Of a stretch of DNA of 64,000 nucleotides, positions 9,169 to 18,639 are shown one piece after another. The DNA is from Bernardetia sp. (GTDB lineage: Bacteria; Bacteroidota; Bacteroidia; Cytophagales; Bernardetiaceae). Location of the stretch: NCBI GenBank assembly GCA_020630575.1, contig JAHDBD010000018.1, forward strand, positions 30,034 to 94,033, in the 5' to 3' direction. A program made the position numbers and the translations under genes. The notes beneath the pieces were generated by a model. The model searched no databases. It was given only the letters and a program-made list of their open reading frames with translations, and was not told the origin of the DNA. Numbering within the stretch: position 1 is the first letter of the stretch; each line of letters begins with the position of its first letter.

Positions 9169-10410
9169 ATGTCTAGAAATACTTTTAGTTTCTTATTGAT
9201 TATAGTGGTTTTCTGCTTTTTATCGGCTTGTCAGTCTGATACGAAGCAGTTTGTCGAAACATTACCTCCTCTTCCAGATTCTGTTACAACAATTATTTCT
9301 AATCAAGTTCAGTTTCTTAATAAGCAAATTGAACGAAGTGAAAATACAGACAACAAAGAAAATACAGCTCATTATTACTATAAACGAGCTTCTTTGTATC
9401 TATCTTCTGGAAAAGAAAATATTGCGTTAGAGGATATTGAAAAGGCAATTTCTTTGGACAGCACAAAAAGTAAATATTATTTTGCATTGGCACAGGCTTA
9501 TCAACAAAGAAACGAACCTCAAAAAGTTCTTAGTGCTGCTCAAAAGGCGATTGATTTGGGTTTTACAGACTTAGAATTATATCGCTTGTATGCCTATTCT
9601 GCATTTAATCAAAAAAAATGGTCTGAATCTTTGACTGCCTTTGAGAAAATTGCAAACCGAACAGGAGAGAAAATAGAAACACTCTATTATCAGGGAATGA
9701 TTTGGAATAAGAAAAGTGATACTACAAAAGCAATTTCATTTTTAAGAAAAGCAATTGAGAAAGATAGCACCTATCTGCCTGCGTACATAGAAATCATCAA
9801 AACTTATAATGCATCAGAACTTCCAAAAAATGCATGGAAAGAAGCACAAGTTGCTTTTCAAAAAACAAGTTATACTGCTTCAAATAAGAAAGACAATAAA
9901 CTAGATAATAAAATTCGGTCTCAACTTTCTCTTCAATATGGAAATACTTGGCTGAACCTAAATAAACGAGATAGTTCTATTGTATGGTATAGAAAAGCAA
10001 TTCGACAAGATTCTACATTAGATGAAGCTTCTTTACAAGTGGGCATTTATATGTTTGAAAAAAAATATTATCCTCAAGCAGAATATTATTTCAAAAAAGT
10101 AATAAAACAAAAGCCACTACAAAGTACAGCTAATTATTTGTTAGGTTTTTTATATGAATACAAGCTCTTCGAACCTCAAGATAAATTAGAACGCTTTGAA
10201 CTAGCAGAAACCTATTTTAAAAATGCCTATAAAACAGATAGTTTAAAAACTGACTATAGAGAATCGTTAAATAGAATTGAAAAAAAAATAGAGAGAGAAA
10301 AATACAAACTCACTCCAGAATATGCTGAACAAATGAGAAAAATAAGATTGAGAGAACAGCAAAGACAAGATTCTATTGGAAGACTTATTTTATCTAATCC
10401 TATTTTTTAA
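9169..10410 (+). CDS. Tetratricopeptide-repeat lipoprotein
   Basis: A 413-residue protein starting with a lipoprotein signal (hydrophobic core, lipobox LSAC, Cys21). The mature part contains about eight TPR-like helical pairs, for example AHYYYKRASLYLSSGKENIA and AETYFKNAYKTDS, with typical spacing of Tyr, Leu, Gly and Ala. It ends in a basic, coiled segment. TPR lipoproteins in this phylum usually scaffold envelope complexes; the partner is not evident here. It follows the 117-residue gene closely and may be in an era-led transcript. Confidence 0.88.
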   Translation: MSRNTFSFLLIIVVFCFLSACQSDTKQFVETLPPLPDSVTTIISNQVQFLNKQIERSENTDNKENTAHYYYKRASLYLSSGKENIALEDIEKAISLDSTKSKYYFALAQAYQQRNEPQKVLSAAQKAIDLGFTDLELYRLYAYSAFNQKKWSESLTAFEKIANRTGEKIETLYYQGMIWNKKSDTTKAISFLRKAIEKDSTYLPAYIEIIKTYNASELPKNAWKEAQVAFQKTSYTASNKKDNKLDNKIRSQLSLQYGNTWLNLNKRDSSIVWYRKAIRQDSTLDEASLQVGIYMFEKKYYPQAEYYFKKVIKQKPLQSTANYLLGFLYEYKLFEPQDKLERFELAETYFKNAYKTDSLKTDYRESLNRIEKKIEREKYKLTPEYAEQMRKIRLREQQRQDSIGRLILSNPIF

Positions 10411-10509
10411 AAATAAGAATTTATCATAATTGTAATAAAACTTAATTAGTGTGTACTTATTAGTTGTAAGAAAAAATTATTTTTATTTCTCAACTAACTA
10501 TTTATTATT

Positions 10510-11085
10510 ATGCAGGTAGCAATTCGTTATGGTTTGATTTTAGGTGTTATAAATATTTTATTAGCTGTCTTTGGTTATATAATGGGCGTAGAATTTTCAA
10601 TGAGTTATTATGCTATTATCTCAGGAGTGTTCTCTATTGCAGCTATTATTTTTGTTTGTATTCGTATTAAAAAAGAAAATAAAGGAATAATAAAGTATTT
10701 TGATGCTGTCAAAATGGTTTTTGTAGCTTTAATGTTGAGCTATGTTATTGGTTCTTCATACAATTATGTATTCAATAACTTTGTTGCTCCAGAATATACA
10801 GAGCAAATAGCAAAAGCTTCATTAGATAAAGCAGAAAGTATGTTAGAAAGTATGGGGATGGGAGAAAACGAAATAGATAAAGCGATGAAAGAAGCTCGTA
10901 AAAGTTCAAGTGAAGCACTCGAAAATCCTTTAATGCCATTTCTTCAAAGTATTATGGTAGGTGCAGTTGTACTTTTTGTAGTTGCTTTACTCTCTGCTAT
11001 TTTTGTACAAAGAAAACCTATAGAAGGAGAATTTCTATATGATGATGAAATACTAGATAATAATTCAGAAAAAGATAGTTGGTAA
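10510..11085 (+). CDS. DUF4199-family membrane protein
   Basis: A 191-residue inner-membrane protein with four predicted spans: two near residues 8-50, one near 65-82 and one near 145-165. A soluble helical insert (about 95-140) lies between spans three and four. Length, span pattern and the motif KYFDAVKMVF match the DUF4199 family common in Bacteroidota. Function is unknown. A strong hairpin with a T-run follows at 11105-11149. Confidence 0.85.
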   Translation: MQVAIRYGLILGVINILLAVFGYIMGVEFSMSYYAIISGVFSIAAIIFVCIRIKKENKGIIKYFDAVKMVFVALMLSYVIGSSYNYVFNNFVAPEYTEQIAKASLDKAESMLESMGMGENEIDKAMKEARKSSSEALENPLMPFLQSIMVGAVVLFVVALLSAIFVQRKPIEGEFLYDDEILDNNSEKDSW

Positions 11086-11104
11086 TTTTAAACTAACTTG
11101 ATAC

Positions 11105-11149
11105 AAAATAGCCTACTTATTTTATTAAAATTGGTAGGCTATTTTTTTT
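11105..11149 (+). terminator. Intrinsic terminator after the DUF4199 gene
   Basis: AAAATAGCCTAC (11105-11116) pairs with GTAGGCTATTTT (11134-11145), followed by more T residues. It lies between convergent genes and may also stop nuoM transcription. Confidence 0.8.
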
Positions 11150-11156
11150 CTATATT

Positions 11157-12788
11157 TCAAAACCACCCAAAAACCAAAGAAGGAAAAATTCCTAAAAGAA
11201 CAATAAAGAAAATTAAGATGGATGCAATGATTTTTTGAGAAGTAGAAATATCTTGTAAATCCATGTTTTTGAGATTATCATGTAATTCAAAATCGCCTAA
11301 GAACATTCTTTTATAAGTCCAAAGAAAGTAACTAGCTGTCAAAATTAATGTTATTGTAGACAAAATGCCCAACCAAATTGGTAAATAATCTGAAGAAAAA
11401 ACACCTAGAAAAACGGTTAGTTCAGCTATAAAACTAGAAAAAGTAGGCAATCCCAAACCTGCAAAAAAAGCAATTCCTACAAAAGCTGTGTAACGTGGTA
11501 GCTTATGAAAAAGTCCACTATAATTAGTAATAGTAAGGTCATTTGTCTGCTCATAGAGAACACCTACCAAAAGAAAAAGTAAAGGAGAAATAAGTCCATG
11601 ACTAAGCATTTGATACATTGCTCCATTTGTTCCTTCTGCATTAGTGGCTGCAAAACCCAAAAGAACAAAACCCATGTGGGAAATGGAAGAGTAAGCAATC
11701 ATTCTTTTTAGATGAGTCTGTCCAAGAGCTAAAAAAGCTCCATATAGCATTGAAAAAACGCCCCAAGCTCCTATGCAAAATGAATAATCTATTGCTACAT
11801 CAGTAAAAACAGAAAAAGGAAGACGCAAAAGTCCATATCCTCCCACTTTTAAAAGAACACCAGCCAAAACCATCGAAATAGGTGTTGATGCTTCAACATG
11901 GGCAATCGGTAGCCAAGTATGAAGAGGTGCAATTGGTAATTTGATGGCAAAACCAATAAGAAGCAACAAGAAAACAATAGTACGAGTAATATTTCCTTCA
12001 TAAAAAAAGAGAGCAGATTGAGGAAGAAAATAGTTTGCATCTTTGAAAACAAGCATATCAAAGGAATGCACAATTTGAGTAGCATTTTGAGTAATGAGAG
12101 TAGAATTTTTGAGTTTCAAAATTACTTCCTCCGTCGAAATACCCAGTTCTAAAGCTGTTTTTGTGATGTCTATTCCAGAATTTACGATAATAATTCCTGC
12201 CACCAAAATCAAGACAGAACCAATTAATGTATAAATAAAGAACTTGATAGCTGCATATTCTTTGCGTTTTCCTCCCCAAATTCCTATCAAAAAATACATA
12301 GGAAGTAACATAAACTCAAAACAAATAAAGAAAAGTAAAAAGTCTAATGAGAGAAAACTTCCCATTACAGCAGAAGAAAGCAATAGATACAAGAAAAAAT
12401 AGAGACGAGGACGAGAAAGTATTTTTTTAGAAAAAATAGAAACTAAACTTCCTACCCAAAGCACAAGAGCAGAAAGAGCAATCAAGAGAACATTTTTAGC
12501 ATCTATTCCTAAAAAATAATCAGCGTGTAAAATCCCAAATTTCCCCACACTGACATGCCACCACGTATATTTTTCTGACAAAAGTAAATTTTGTTCATCA
12601 AAAACAGACATGTCTAAATTAGCCTTGGCAATAAAAAGCATCATGGCTACCAAAATAAGTTCGATAGAAAGAATACCTACTCCAATCCATTTATAAAAAT
12701 GAGATTTGTTTTCTTTGAAAGGAATTAAACAGAAAGCAGCTCCCAAAAGTGGAAACCAAAAAATGAGAGACAGAATAAAATTATCCAT
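11157..12788 (-). CDS. nuoM: NADH-quinone oxidoreductase subunit M (proton-pumping)
   Basis: A 543-residue, roughly 14-span membrane protein of the complex I / Mrp antiporter family. The diagnostic glutamate of the proton channel is seen in ICFEFMLLPMYFLIG, and the lysine-bearing broken-helix region is seen around PLHTWLPIAHVEA and VLLKVGGYG. It would form one of the antiporter-like proton channels of respiratory complex I. It is unusual that no other nuo gene is next to it, because the subunits are usually in one operon. An alternative is a NuoM-like subunit of another complex, but the sequence looks like a normal NuoM. Confidence 0.93.
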   Translation of the reverse strand: MDNFILSLIFWFPLLGAAFCLIPFKENKSHFYKWIGVGILSIELILVAMMLFIAKANLDMSVFDEQNLLLSEKYTWWHVSVGKFGILHADYFLGIDAKNVLLIALSALVLWVGSLVSIFSKKILSRPRLYFFLYLLLSSAVMGSFLSLDFLLFFICFEFMLLPMYFLIGIWGGKRKEYAAIKFFIYTLIGSVLILVAGIIIVNSGIDITKTALELGISTEEVILKLKNSTLITQNATQIVHSFDMLVFKDANYFLPQSALFFYEGNITRTIVFLLLLIGFAIKLPIAPLHTWLPIAHVEASTPISMVLAGVLLKVGGYGLLRLPFSVFTDVAIDYSFCIGAWGVFSMLYGAFLALGQTHLKRMIAYSSISHMGFVLLGFAATNAEGTNGAMYQMLSHGLISPLLFLLVGVLYEQTNDLTITNYSGLFHKLPRYTAFVGIAFFAGLGLPTFSSFIAELTVFLGVFSSDYLPIWLGILSTITLILTASYFLWTYKRMFLGDFELHDNLKNMDLQDISTSQKIIASILIFFIVLLGIFPSLVFGWF

Positions 12789-12830
12789 TATAAATAGTTA
12801 TAGCTACACGTATATTGAACTACAAATTTA

Positions 12831-13367
12831 CTATTTTTCTTGTTCCGTTCTATTAAAGGTTTCTTCTAATTTCTCTTTTGCTCTCTTTTGAGCTTCTAGT
12901 GTTGTGATTATATAGACTGTTTTACCATTTTCTACAAAAACAACTTGTTCAAAATTCTTTTTTTCAATTAAAGCCATTCCTACAAAAGGAGAATTAGCTT
13001 TTACATCTGAATATTCATCTTCATAAAGCCAAATAATTTCATTTTGTGCATAAGTGATATGTTGTGTATTGATTTGAGTAGGTTTTTTTTCATATTTCAC
13101 CACAGCTACAACAATCTGCTGAGAAAAATCAATATCATCTTTTATGCTTCCAAATGACGTTTCAAAGTCTGTTTTGTTTGTAAAATACATAAAACGAGTA
13201 GTGTCAGCAGTAGGATTATACTCTTTATTTTGGTATTCATATCCTCTTAAATCTGAATATTTCAACCTTTCTAAATCATCATACGAAGTAAAGGAAACAC
13301 AACTGGATAAAAGAGTAGAGGCGATAAAAAGGCAAAAAATAGAAATAGTAAAAAATAGATTCTTCAT
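12831..13367 (-). CDS. Hypothetical lipoprotein
   Basis: A 178-residue lipoprotein: signal sequence with lipobox LSSC at about residues 20-23. The mature part is rich in Tyr, Asp and Thr with alternating beta-strand pattern (QQIVVAVVKYE, QVVFVENGKTVYIITTL) and ends in a charged helix. I do not recognise a domain. It is 42 bp upstream of nuoM on the same strand and may be cotranscribed with it. Confidence 0.82.
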   Translation of the reverse strand: MKNLFFTISIFCLFIASTLLSSCVSFTSYDDLERLKYSDLRGYEYQNKEYNPTADTTRFMYFTNKTDFETSFGSIKDDIDFSQQIVVAVVKYEKKPTQINTQHITYAQNEIIWLYEDEYSDVKANSPFVGMALIEKKNFEQVVFVENGKTVYIITTLEAQKRAKEKLEETFNRTEQEK

Positions 13368-13514
13368 ATAGTATAAATGGGATACAAATTTTTGATTGAA
13401 TTACTTAAAAACCAATAACCAAATAGAAGGTAGTAAGTTAGTTTTTTTTGATTAAATTTCAATAATTCTTAAAATCAACAGCTTTTTCTGAATTTTTAAA
13501 TTAAAAACCACTTT

Positions 13515-14270
13515 ATGGAAAACGAATTTTTGATAAAAAGTAAGGCAAACCAACATGGTTTTAAAGCTAGTATTTATGCACAGACAAAACAAAGGAAAAT
13601 TATAATTTCAGATTGTGCAAACCGTTTTACAGAACAAGAACTTTTATCTTTTAAAAATTGGTTAGAAGATTATCTCAAAAACAATAAAGAGTTATTGACT
13701 ATTGAGTTTATTGATGTTTTCGACGCTCTTCCATTTGTCCAGCCCAAAGAAGATAATTTTATAGCAAAAAAGCGTTTTAGAGAAAATACTGAAAATCCGT
13801 TAGCAATGGTTGTTCAATCACTTTCTAGCTTTAATTTTTTGATTACAGGCAAATGGGGAATGGGAGTTTATGTTTCAGGACAGTTTCCCACAATAAAAGG
13901 AAATTTTGAGACAGGTGTTATAGAAATATCTGGAGAGATGTATAATTCTTACTCTTTAGACTTTATGCACCCTTTCTTCTGTTGGGTTGAAAAGCTGCTT
14001 CAAAGTGACATAAAGCAAATTCACATCTATCTCAAAATAGATTATCTCTCTACATCTTATATGAGACGACTGGCAGAAATAGCCACAGCATTGTCTAGTT
14101 GGTCAGAAAAAACAGGGAAGAAATCCTTATGGACTTGGTATTGTTTAGAGGATGATGAAGATACTAAAGAATGGTTCAACGATATTTTCAAGATGAGCGA
14201 TAACCTTTCACATCTGAACTGTGAAGCTATTGAATTAGATGAAAGGCAGTGGGACAAATTATTGAAATAA
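13515..14270 (+). CDS. Protein with C-terminal SiaC (DUF1987)-like domain
   Basis: A 251-residue cytoplasmic protein. The C-terminal half matches the SiaC/DUF1987 pattern: GVIEISGEMYNSYSLDF, then IHIYLKIDYLSTSYMRRL, then the acidic segment YCLEDDEDTKEW. In Pseudomonas SiaC is a phosphoprotein partner that controls a diguanylate cyclase, with phosphorylation at a Thr in this same region; a Ser-Thr-Ser is present here. The usual family length is about 125 residues, so this one carries an extra N-terminal half of unknown fold. No SiaA phosphatase or SiaB kinase gene is adjacent. Its stop is one base away from that of the convergent sterol-desaturase gene. Confidence 0.75.
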   Translation: MENEFLIKSKANQHGFKASIYAQTKQRKIIISDCANRFTEQELLSFKNWLEDYLKNNKELLTIEFIDVFDALPFVQPKEDNFIAKKRFRENTENPLAMVVQSLSSFNFLITGKWGMGVYVSGQFPTIKGNFETGVIEISGEMYNSYSLDFMHPFFCWVEKLLQSDIKQIHIYLKIDYLSTSYMRRLAEIATALSSWSEKTGKKSLWTWYCLEDDEDTKEWFNDIFKMSDNLSHLNCEAIELDERQWDKLLK

Positions 14271-14271
14271 C

Positions 14272-15189
14272 TTATTTATTCTTCTTCATCTCATTTACCA
14301 AATCCTTAGTAGTTTTTCGGCTTCCATCATGACTCCAACCTGGGGGCTTTATTAGATAATTAATTCTATGTTTCCAAGAAATAGGCTTTTTAATATCTGC
14401 CCAAATTTTTTCGTATTCATGGGAAGCAATTCGAATAGGATTATACGTTTCAAGATTTTGGACAAGTCCGTAGATTGGTTTTTCTTCATCTTCTATTATA
14501 AATGTTCCAAAAAGTCTATCCCAAATAATAAAAATTCCTGCATGATTTTTATCCAAATATTTTACATTAGTAGCATGATGAACTCTATGATGAGAAGGCG
14601 TATTCATAAAATATTCTAAGAAACCAAGTCTTCCAACTGCCTCTGTATGTAGAAAGAATTGATAAATAAGACTAATGGACATCATTACAAACATCATAAC
14701 AGGATGAAAACCAAGTAAAGGCAGCCATAACCAAAAGATATATTTATAAAACATTTCTGTCCAACTCTGACGCAGCGCAACAGCCAAATTATAACTTTGT
14801 GCTGAATGGTGATTCGAATGAGCAGCCCACAAAATACGAACTTGATGACTTAATCTGTGATGCCAATAAAAAGAAAAATCATCAGCAAAGACAAGTAGAA
14901 TCCAAACCCACCAAACATTAGGCAGCGTAAAGAGACGGAAATTATCATAAATCCACATATAAATTCCGATATAAAAAATCTTAGCTAAAAGACTCAAAAA
15001 CACAGAACCAACTCCCATAACAATTGAAGCCCAAGCATCTTTTTTATTGTACCATTCTTTTTTTTGGGCTAAATCAATTCCTAATTCTAAAAGAATAAGA
15101 AATATAAAAAAAGGCGCAAAATAGGTAATCGGGTCGCTTTGACTTATTTTATCAAAAGAATCTTTTATATGTTCGTAATTCCAAATCAT
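14272..15189 (-). CDS. Sterol desaturase / fatty acid hydroxylase superfamily protein
   Basis: A 305-residue membrane protein with several hydrophobic segments and the complete eight-histidine signature of membrane di-iron oxygenases: HHRLSH, HSNHH, an isolated H near HTEAVGR, and HHRVHH. Family members hydroxylate or desaturate lipid chains or sterol-like molecules using O2. The substrate cannot be told from sequence; hopanoid or fatty-acid modification is plausible. The gene is convergent with the SiaC-like gene and stands alone upstream. Confidence 0.92.
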   Translation of the reverse strand: MIWNYEHIKDSFDKISQSDPITYFAPFFIFLILLELGIDLAQKKEWYNKKDAWASIVMGVGSVFLSLLAKIFYIGIYMWIYDNFRLFTLPNVWWVWILLVFADDFSFYWHHRLSHQVRILWAAHSNHHSAQSYNLAVALRQSWTEMFYKYIFWLWLPLLGFHPVMMFVMMSISLIYQFFLHTEAVGRLGFLEYFMNTPSHHRVHHATNVKYLDKNHAGIFIIWDRLFGTFIIEDEEKPIYGLVQNLETYNPIRIASHEYEKIWADIKKPISWKHRINYLIKPPGWSHDGSRKTTKDLVNEMKKNK

Positions 15190-15268
15190 TATTTACTTTA
15201 TCAATTATTTTATAAATATCTTTATATAATACAAAATTACAAAGTATTTAATGAATCAGAAAATTTGC

Positions 15269-16513
15269 CTACTTTTCAATCAGCTTTTTTCTAAGTAAAT
15301 TCAAAACTGCATTTGTAGTCAGTTGAATATTTAAGTTTCTATTTTTAGTAAGTTGATAGGTTTTGGCTACTGTTTCATTTTCATCAGAATAGGCAATCCA
15401 AACTGTTCCCACTGGTTTTTCAGGTGTTCCTCCACCTGTTCCTGCTACTCCTGTTGTAGCGATTCCAATTTTTGTTCCTAATGTTTTTCTGATTCCTTCA
15501 GCCATTTCTAAGGCTGTTTGTTCACTTACTGAACCATATTTTATGATTGTATCTAATTTTACTCCTAAAACTTTTATTTTCACATCATTTGAGTAGGCAA
15601 TTATTCCACCCTCAAAAAAAGCAGATGCACCTTCGTGTTGTGTAAATGTACGAGCTACATAACCACCTGTGCAGCTTTCTGCAATTCCTAGAGTAAGATT
15701 CTTTTCTTTTAATAAATCAGCTACTTTTCCCTCTATCGTTTCATCATCGAAACCATAAACATATTTTTCTATGAGAGGAATTACTTTTTTGAGTTGATTA
15801 TTTAATTCTTCCTCAATTTTTTCTTTGTCATCTCCTTCACTTGTCAATCTCAAAGTTACCTTTCCTAAATGTGGAAGGTACGCCAAACGAACATGAGAAG
15901 GCAAATCATTTTCCCAATCTTCGATAGTTTGTGCTAAAATAGACTCAGGAACTCCAATTGTCTGTACTTTTTTATGTACAATAAAAGGAGGTTTGAAAAA
16001 ATCTAATAAACGAGGAATTACCTCATTGCTCATTATATTTTCAGTTTCATAAGGCACACCAGGCATTGAAACGAAAATACAACCCTCTTTTTCAAACCAC
16101 ATTCCAGGAGCTGTTCCATACATGTTATGAATAACTTTGCAGTTTGTCGGAACGTCTGCTTGTGATTGGTTCAAATCAGTCATCATTCTTCCACGACTAG
16201 AAAAAAGGTCTTCGATATGCTTCAAAACGGCTTCATCTCTTCGCATTCCTACATTAAAATATTCTGCAAATGTCTTTTTTGTGATATCATCTTTTGTAGG
16301 ACCGAGTCCTCCAGTAATCAAAACTACTTTAGCTACTTTTGACATTTCTTCGAACGTGTCTAAAATGACTTGTCTTTCATCAGCAATAGAAATATGTTTG
16401 ATAACTTTAAAACCAACATCAGTTAGCATTTTAGAAAGAGAGTAAGCGTTTGTATTGAGGGTTTGTCCGTAGAGAAGTTCGTCGCCAATAGCAACAATAT
16501 AAGCTGGAATCAT
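15269..16513 (-). CDS. cinA: CinA-family protein (COG1058 domain + NMN deamidase domain)
   Basis: A 414-residue protein with both halves of CinA. The N-terminal MoCF-like/COG1058 domain begins AIGDELLYGQTLNTN and contains TGGLGPTKDD. The C-terminal PncC domain contains IAESCTGGYVA, ATTGVAGTGGG and PVGTVWIAY. The C-terminal domain hydrolyses nicotinamide mononucleotide in pyridine nucleotide recycling. In the minus direction it follows the DsbA-family gene, from which it is separated by a 105-bp gap full of inverted repeats. Confidence 0.96.
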   Translation of the reverse strand: MIPAYIVAIGDELLYGQTLNTNAYSLSKMLTDVGFKVIKHISIADERQVILDTFEEMSKVAKVVLITGGLGPTKDDITKKTFAEYFNVGMRRDEAVLKHIEDLFSSRGRMMTDLNQSQADVPTNCKVIHNMYGTAPGMWFEKEGCIFVSMPGVPYETENIMSNEVIPRLLDFFKPPFIVHKKVQTIGVPESILAQTIEDWENDLPSHVRLAYLPHLGKVTLRLTSEGDDKEKIEEELNNQLKKVIPLIEKYVYGFDDETIEGKVADLLKEKNLTLGIAESCTGGYVARTFTQHEGASAFFEGGIIAYSNDVKIKVLGVKLDTIIKYGSVSEQTALEMAEGIRKTLGTKIGIATTGVAGTGGGTPEKPVGTVWIAYSDENETVAKTYQLTKNRNLNIQLTTNAVLNLLRKKLIEK

Positions 16514-16527
16514 TTTATTTTTTATGA

Positions 16528-16612
16528 TATAACAGACTTTCTAATCTGTTTTTTGTGTTAGATAAGTAGGAATAGAAATTTTAGACTTGAACAGACTAGG
16601 AAGTCTGTTATA
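16528..16612. repeat. Palindromic intergenic element between the dsbA-like gene and cinA
   Basis: TATAACAGACTTTCTA at 16528-16543 is complementary to TAGGAAGTCTGTTATA at 16597-16612 with a single G-T pair. Each arm also contains its own small hairpin (AACAGA/TCTGTT). It fills almost the entire gap and could form a long cruciform or RNA stem. Confidence 0.7.
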
Positions 16613-16618
16613 CTTTAA

Positions 16619-17281
16619 TTACACAGAAGTTTTCATGGCTTCAAAACGTCTTTCTAGCTCTGCCAAATCTACAAAACCTCTAGCAAATAAATAATATTCT
16701 TCTCCTTTTTGAATAATGAGAGTAGGAAAACCATTTACTCCAAAATCTTGTGACAACTGAAAATCTTTTTGAGCTAATTTTTCATAGTCTGAATTATTCA
16801 TTTTTTCTACAAAATCAGTGTTATCCAAACCATATTTTGTAGCTAATTCGCCGTATTTTGAATAGTCTTTTGGAATAATTCCATCAAAATAAATAAGACT
16901 TTGAAGATCTTCGGCAAAATGAAGAATTTTTTCATTCTTTTCTCCTGCTAGTTGTGGATTTTCTTGAGTTTCTTTTTTGAAAATAGAAAGAGCAATGGAT
17001 GGAGGAATAGAAGTGAAAATGGCACTTCCTTCTTCCAAAATATCCTTTAAAAATTTCTCTCCGAATTGTACTCCTGTTCGGTTTTCTACGTCTTTATAAG
17101 CTGTTTTGATGTAAGGAGCAACTTCTCCAATTGCACCAATACCTTCTCCTGTAATCATTCCACCAGAAATAACATCAATGGTTTCAAAGTCGTTTTTGTG
17201 GTTTTGATAAAAATCACGCATTGCAGGTGCAAAACCATAACACCAGCCACAAAGGGCATCATAAATATAGATTAGTTTCAT
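16619..17281 (-). CDS. DsbA-family (FrnE-like) thiol oxidoreductase
   Basis: A 220-residue thioredoxin-fold protein with the redox motif CGWC at residues 11-14, a long helical insert, and the cis-Pro region GVNGFPTLIIQ. There is no signal peptide, so it is cytoplasmic like FrnE and 2-hydroxychromene-isomerase-like members, rather than a periplasmic DsbA. The substrate is unknown. It lies upstream of cinA and downstream of the site-2 protease gene, both on the same strand. Confidence 0.9.
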   Translation of the reverse strand: MKLIYIYDALCGWCYGFAPAMRDFYQNHKNDFETIDVISGGMITGEGIGAIGEVAPYIKTAYKDVENRTGVQFGEKFLKDILEEGSAIFTSIPPSIALSIFKKETQENPQLAGEKNEKILHFAEDLQSLIYFDGIIPKDYSKYGELATKYGLDNTDFVEKMNNSDYEKLAQKDFQLSQDFGVNGFPTLIIQKGEEYYLFARGFVDLAELERRFEAMKTSV

Positions 17282-17364
17282 AACTTTCTAAAGCAAATTT
17301 TGAAGAAAAATGTTTAAAAACGAATGGTTCAATATAAGCGAAATGTTCGTTAGTTTTTAGAAGT

Positions 17365-18639
17365 CTAAGAAATCACAAAAGGCTGAGGTGAAAAACAAAG
17401 AACAAAAATAATAAAAGTAATTACTCCCAAAATCATTCTGCCTTTTGTAAGTGGTGTAACTTGGTTTTGTGTAGGTGGATGTGAAAGTCCTAAAATTCGT
17501 CCTAAGAGAAAACCAAAAGCCAACCAACCATAGTAACCATGAACTTCTGGAAAAATACTTACAAGCACAAACTGAAAGGCGTAAATTCCTAGCGCAAACA
17601 CAACAGCCGTAATCGGTTTTTCTGTATTTTTTAGAAAAATAATAAACAAGAAAAAGAGGTAAAAAATACTGTAGAGTGCAATATCTTCGATAGGGTCTTG
17701 AGGTGAAATAAGACCTAGTCCTGCATACATTAAGAAAAGTGTAAACATTCCCATAGATATTTTTTTATGCCATTTTTGACCAAACATAGCATATAGAACA
17801 TGTCCTCCATCAAGCTGACCAATCGGCATCAAATTTAAAGCTGTAAAAAACAAAGCTAAATAACCTGCCAATAAAAAAGGATAATGAAAAATTTCTCTAT
17901 TATTTGGCACCCATTCAGGATTTGGAGCAACATAATTTTTGAAAAATTCAAATAACAAATTTGTTCCCAATTCCATATTTGCACCTTCTGGAATAGATTT
18001 ATACACTTGAGAAGCATAATCTAAACCATATTTTTGCCAAGATGGATGTGCTACTTCAATTACATATTCAGGAGAAGGAAGATTCAAAAAACCATAAAAA
18101 AGTACGACTAAAGCAATTACAAAACCTGCCAAAGGACCTGCTACACCCACATCAAAAAGTGACTTTTGAGAGGTAAAAGGAGATTCAATTTTAATAAATG
18201 CACCCATTGTTCCGATAGTAGAAGGCATTCCCAAAAAACCAAGCCACATCGGAATATAAAAAGGCAAAGAAGCCCGAATACTATGATATTTAGCAGCAAA
18301 ATAATGTCCGAATTCATGCACTGTTAATATTCCCAAAAAAGGAATAGAGTAAGCCAAACCAGCCACAAACCCATCAAAACCTAGTCCTCCACTTCCAATG
18401 CCTGCAAATCCATCTGCATCAAAGAGAAGAGCAACAAAACTTTTTTCTCCAAAAATCCATTCTGCTCCAGCCAAAGTAGTTGCAATGAAAGTAATCACAA
18501 ATAACAAAATATGTAACCAATATTTAGGCTTTTTCTTCTTATATAGAACTTCTTCATACAAAAATGGATTTGAAGCATCATCTGCATCTGAATAGTTTGG
18601 AAAAGAAGGATAAGGCAAATTTTTATTTTCTTCTTGCAT
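17365..18639 (-). CDS. Site-2 protease family (M50) membrane metalloprotease
   Basis: A 424-residue protein. A short cytoplasmic N terminus is followed by about ten membrane spans. The zinc-binding HEFGH motif is in TVHEFGHYFAAKYH and the third ligand region is MPIGQLDGGHVLYA, so the intramembrane catalytic site is complete. Such proteases cleave membrane-bound substrates, often anti-sigma factors. There is no PDZ domain, so it is not RseP. The long extramembrane loop around residues 195-235 is unusual in length. No sigma/anti-sigma pair is adjacent. Confidence 0.92.
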   Translation of the reverse strand: MQEENKNLPYPSFPNYSDADDASNPFLYEEVLYKKKKPKYWLHILLFVITFIATTLAGAEWIFGEKSFVALLFDADGFAGIGSGGLGFDGFVAGLAYSIPFLGILTVHEFGHYFAAKYHSIRASLPFYIPMWLGFLGMPSTIGTMGAFIKIESPFTSQKSLFDVGVAGPLAGFVIALVVLFYGFLNLPSPEYVIEVAHPSWQKYGLDYASQVYKSIPEGANMELGTNLLFEFFKNYVAPNPEWVPNNREIFHYPFLLAGYLALFFTALNLMPIGQLDGGHVLYAMFGQKWHKKISMGMFTLFLMYAGLGLISPQDPIEDIALYSIFYLFFLFIIFLKNTEKPITAVVFALGIYAFQFVLVSIFPEVHGYYGWLAFGFLLGRILGLSHPPTQNQVTPLTKGRMILGVITFIIFVLCFSPQPFVIS

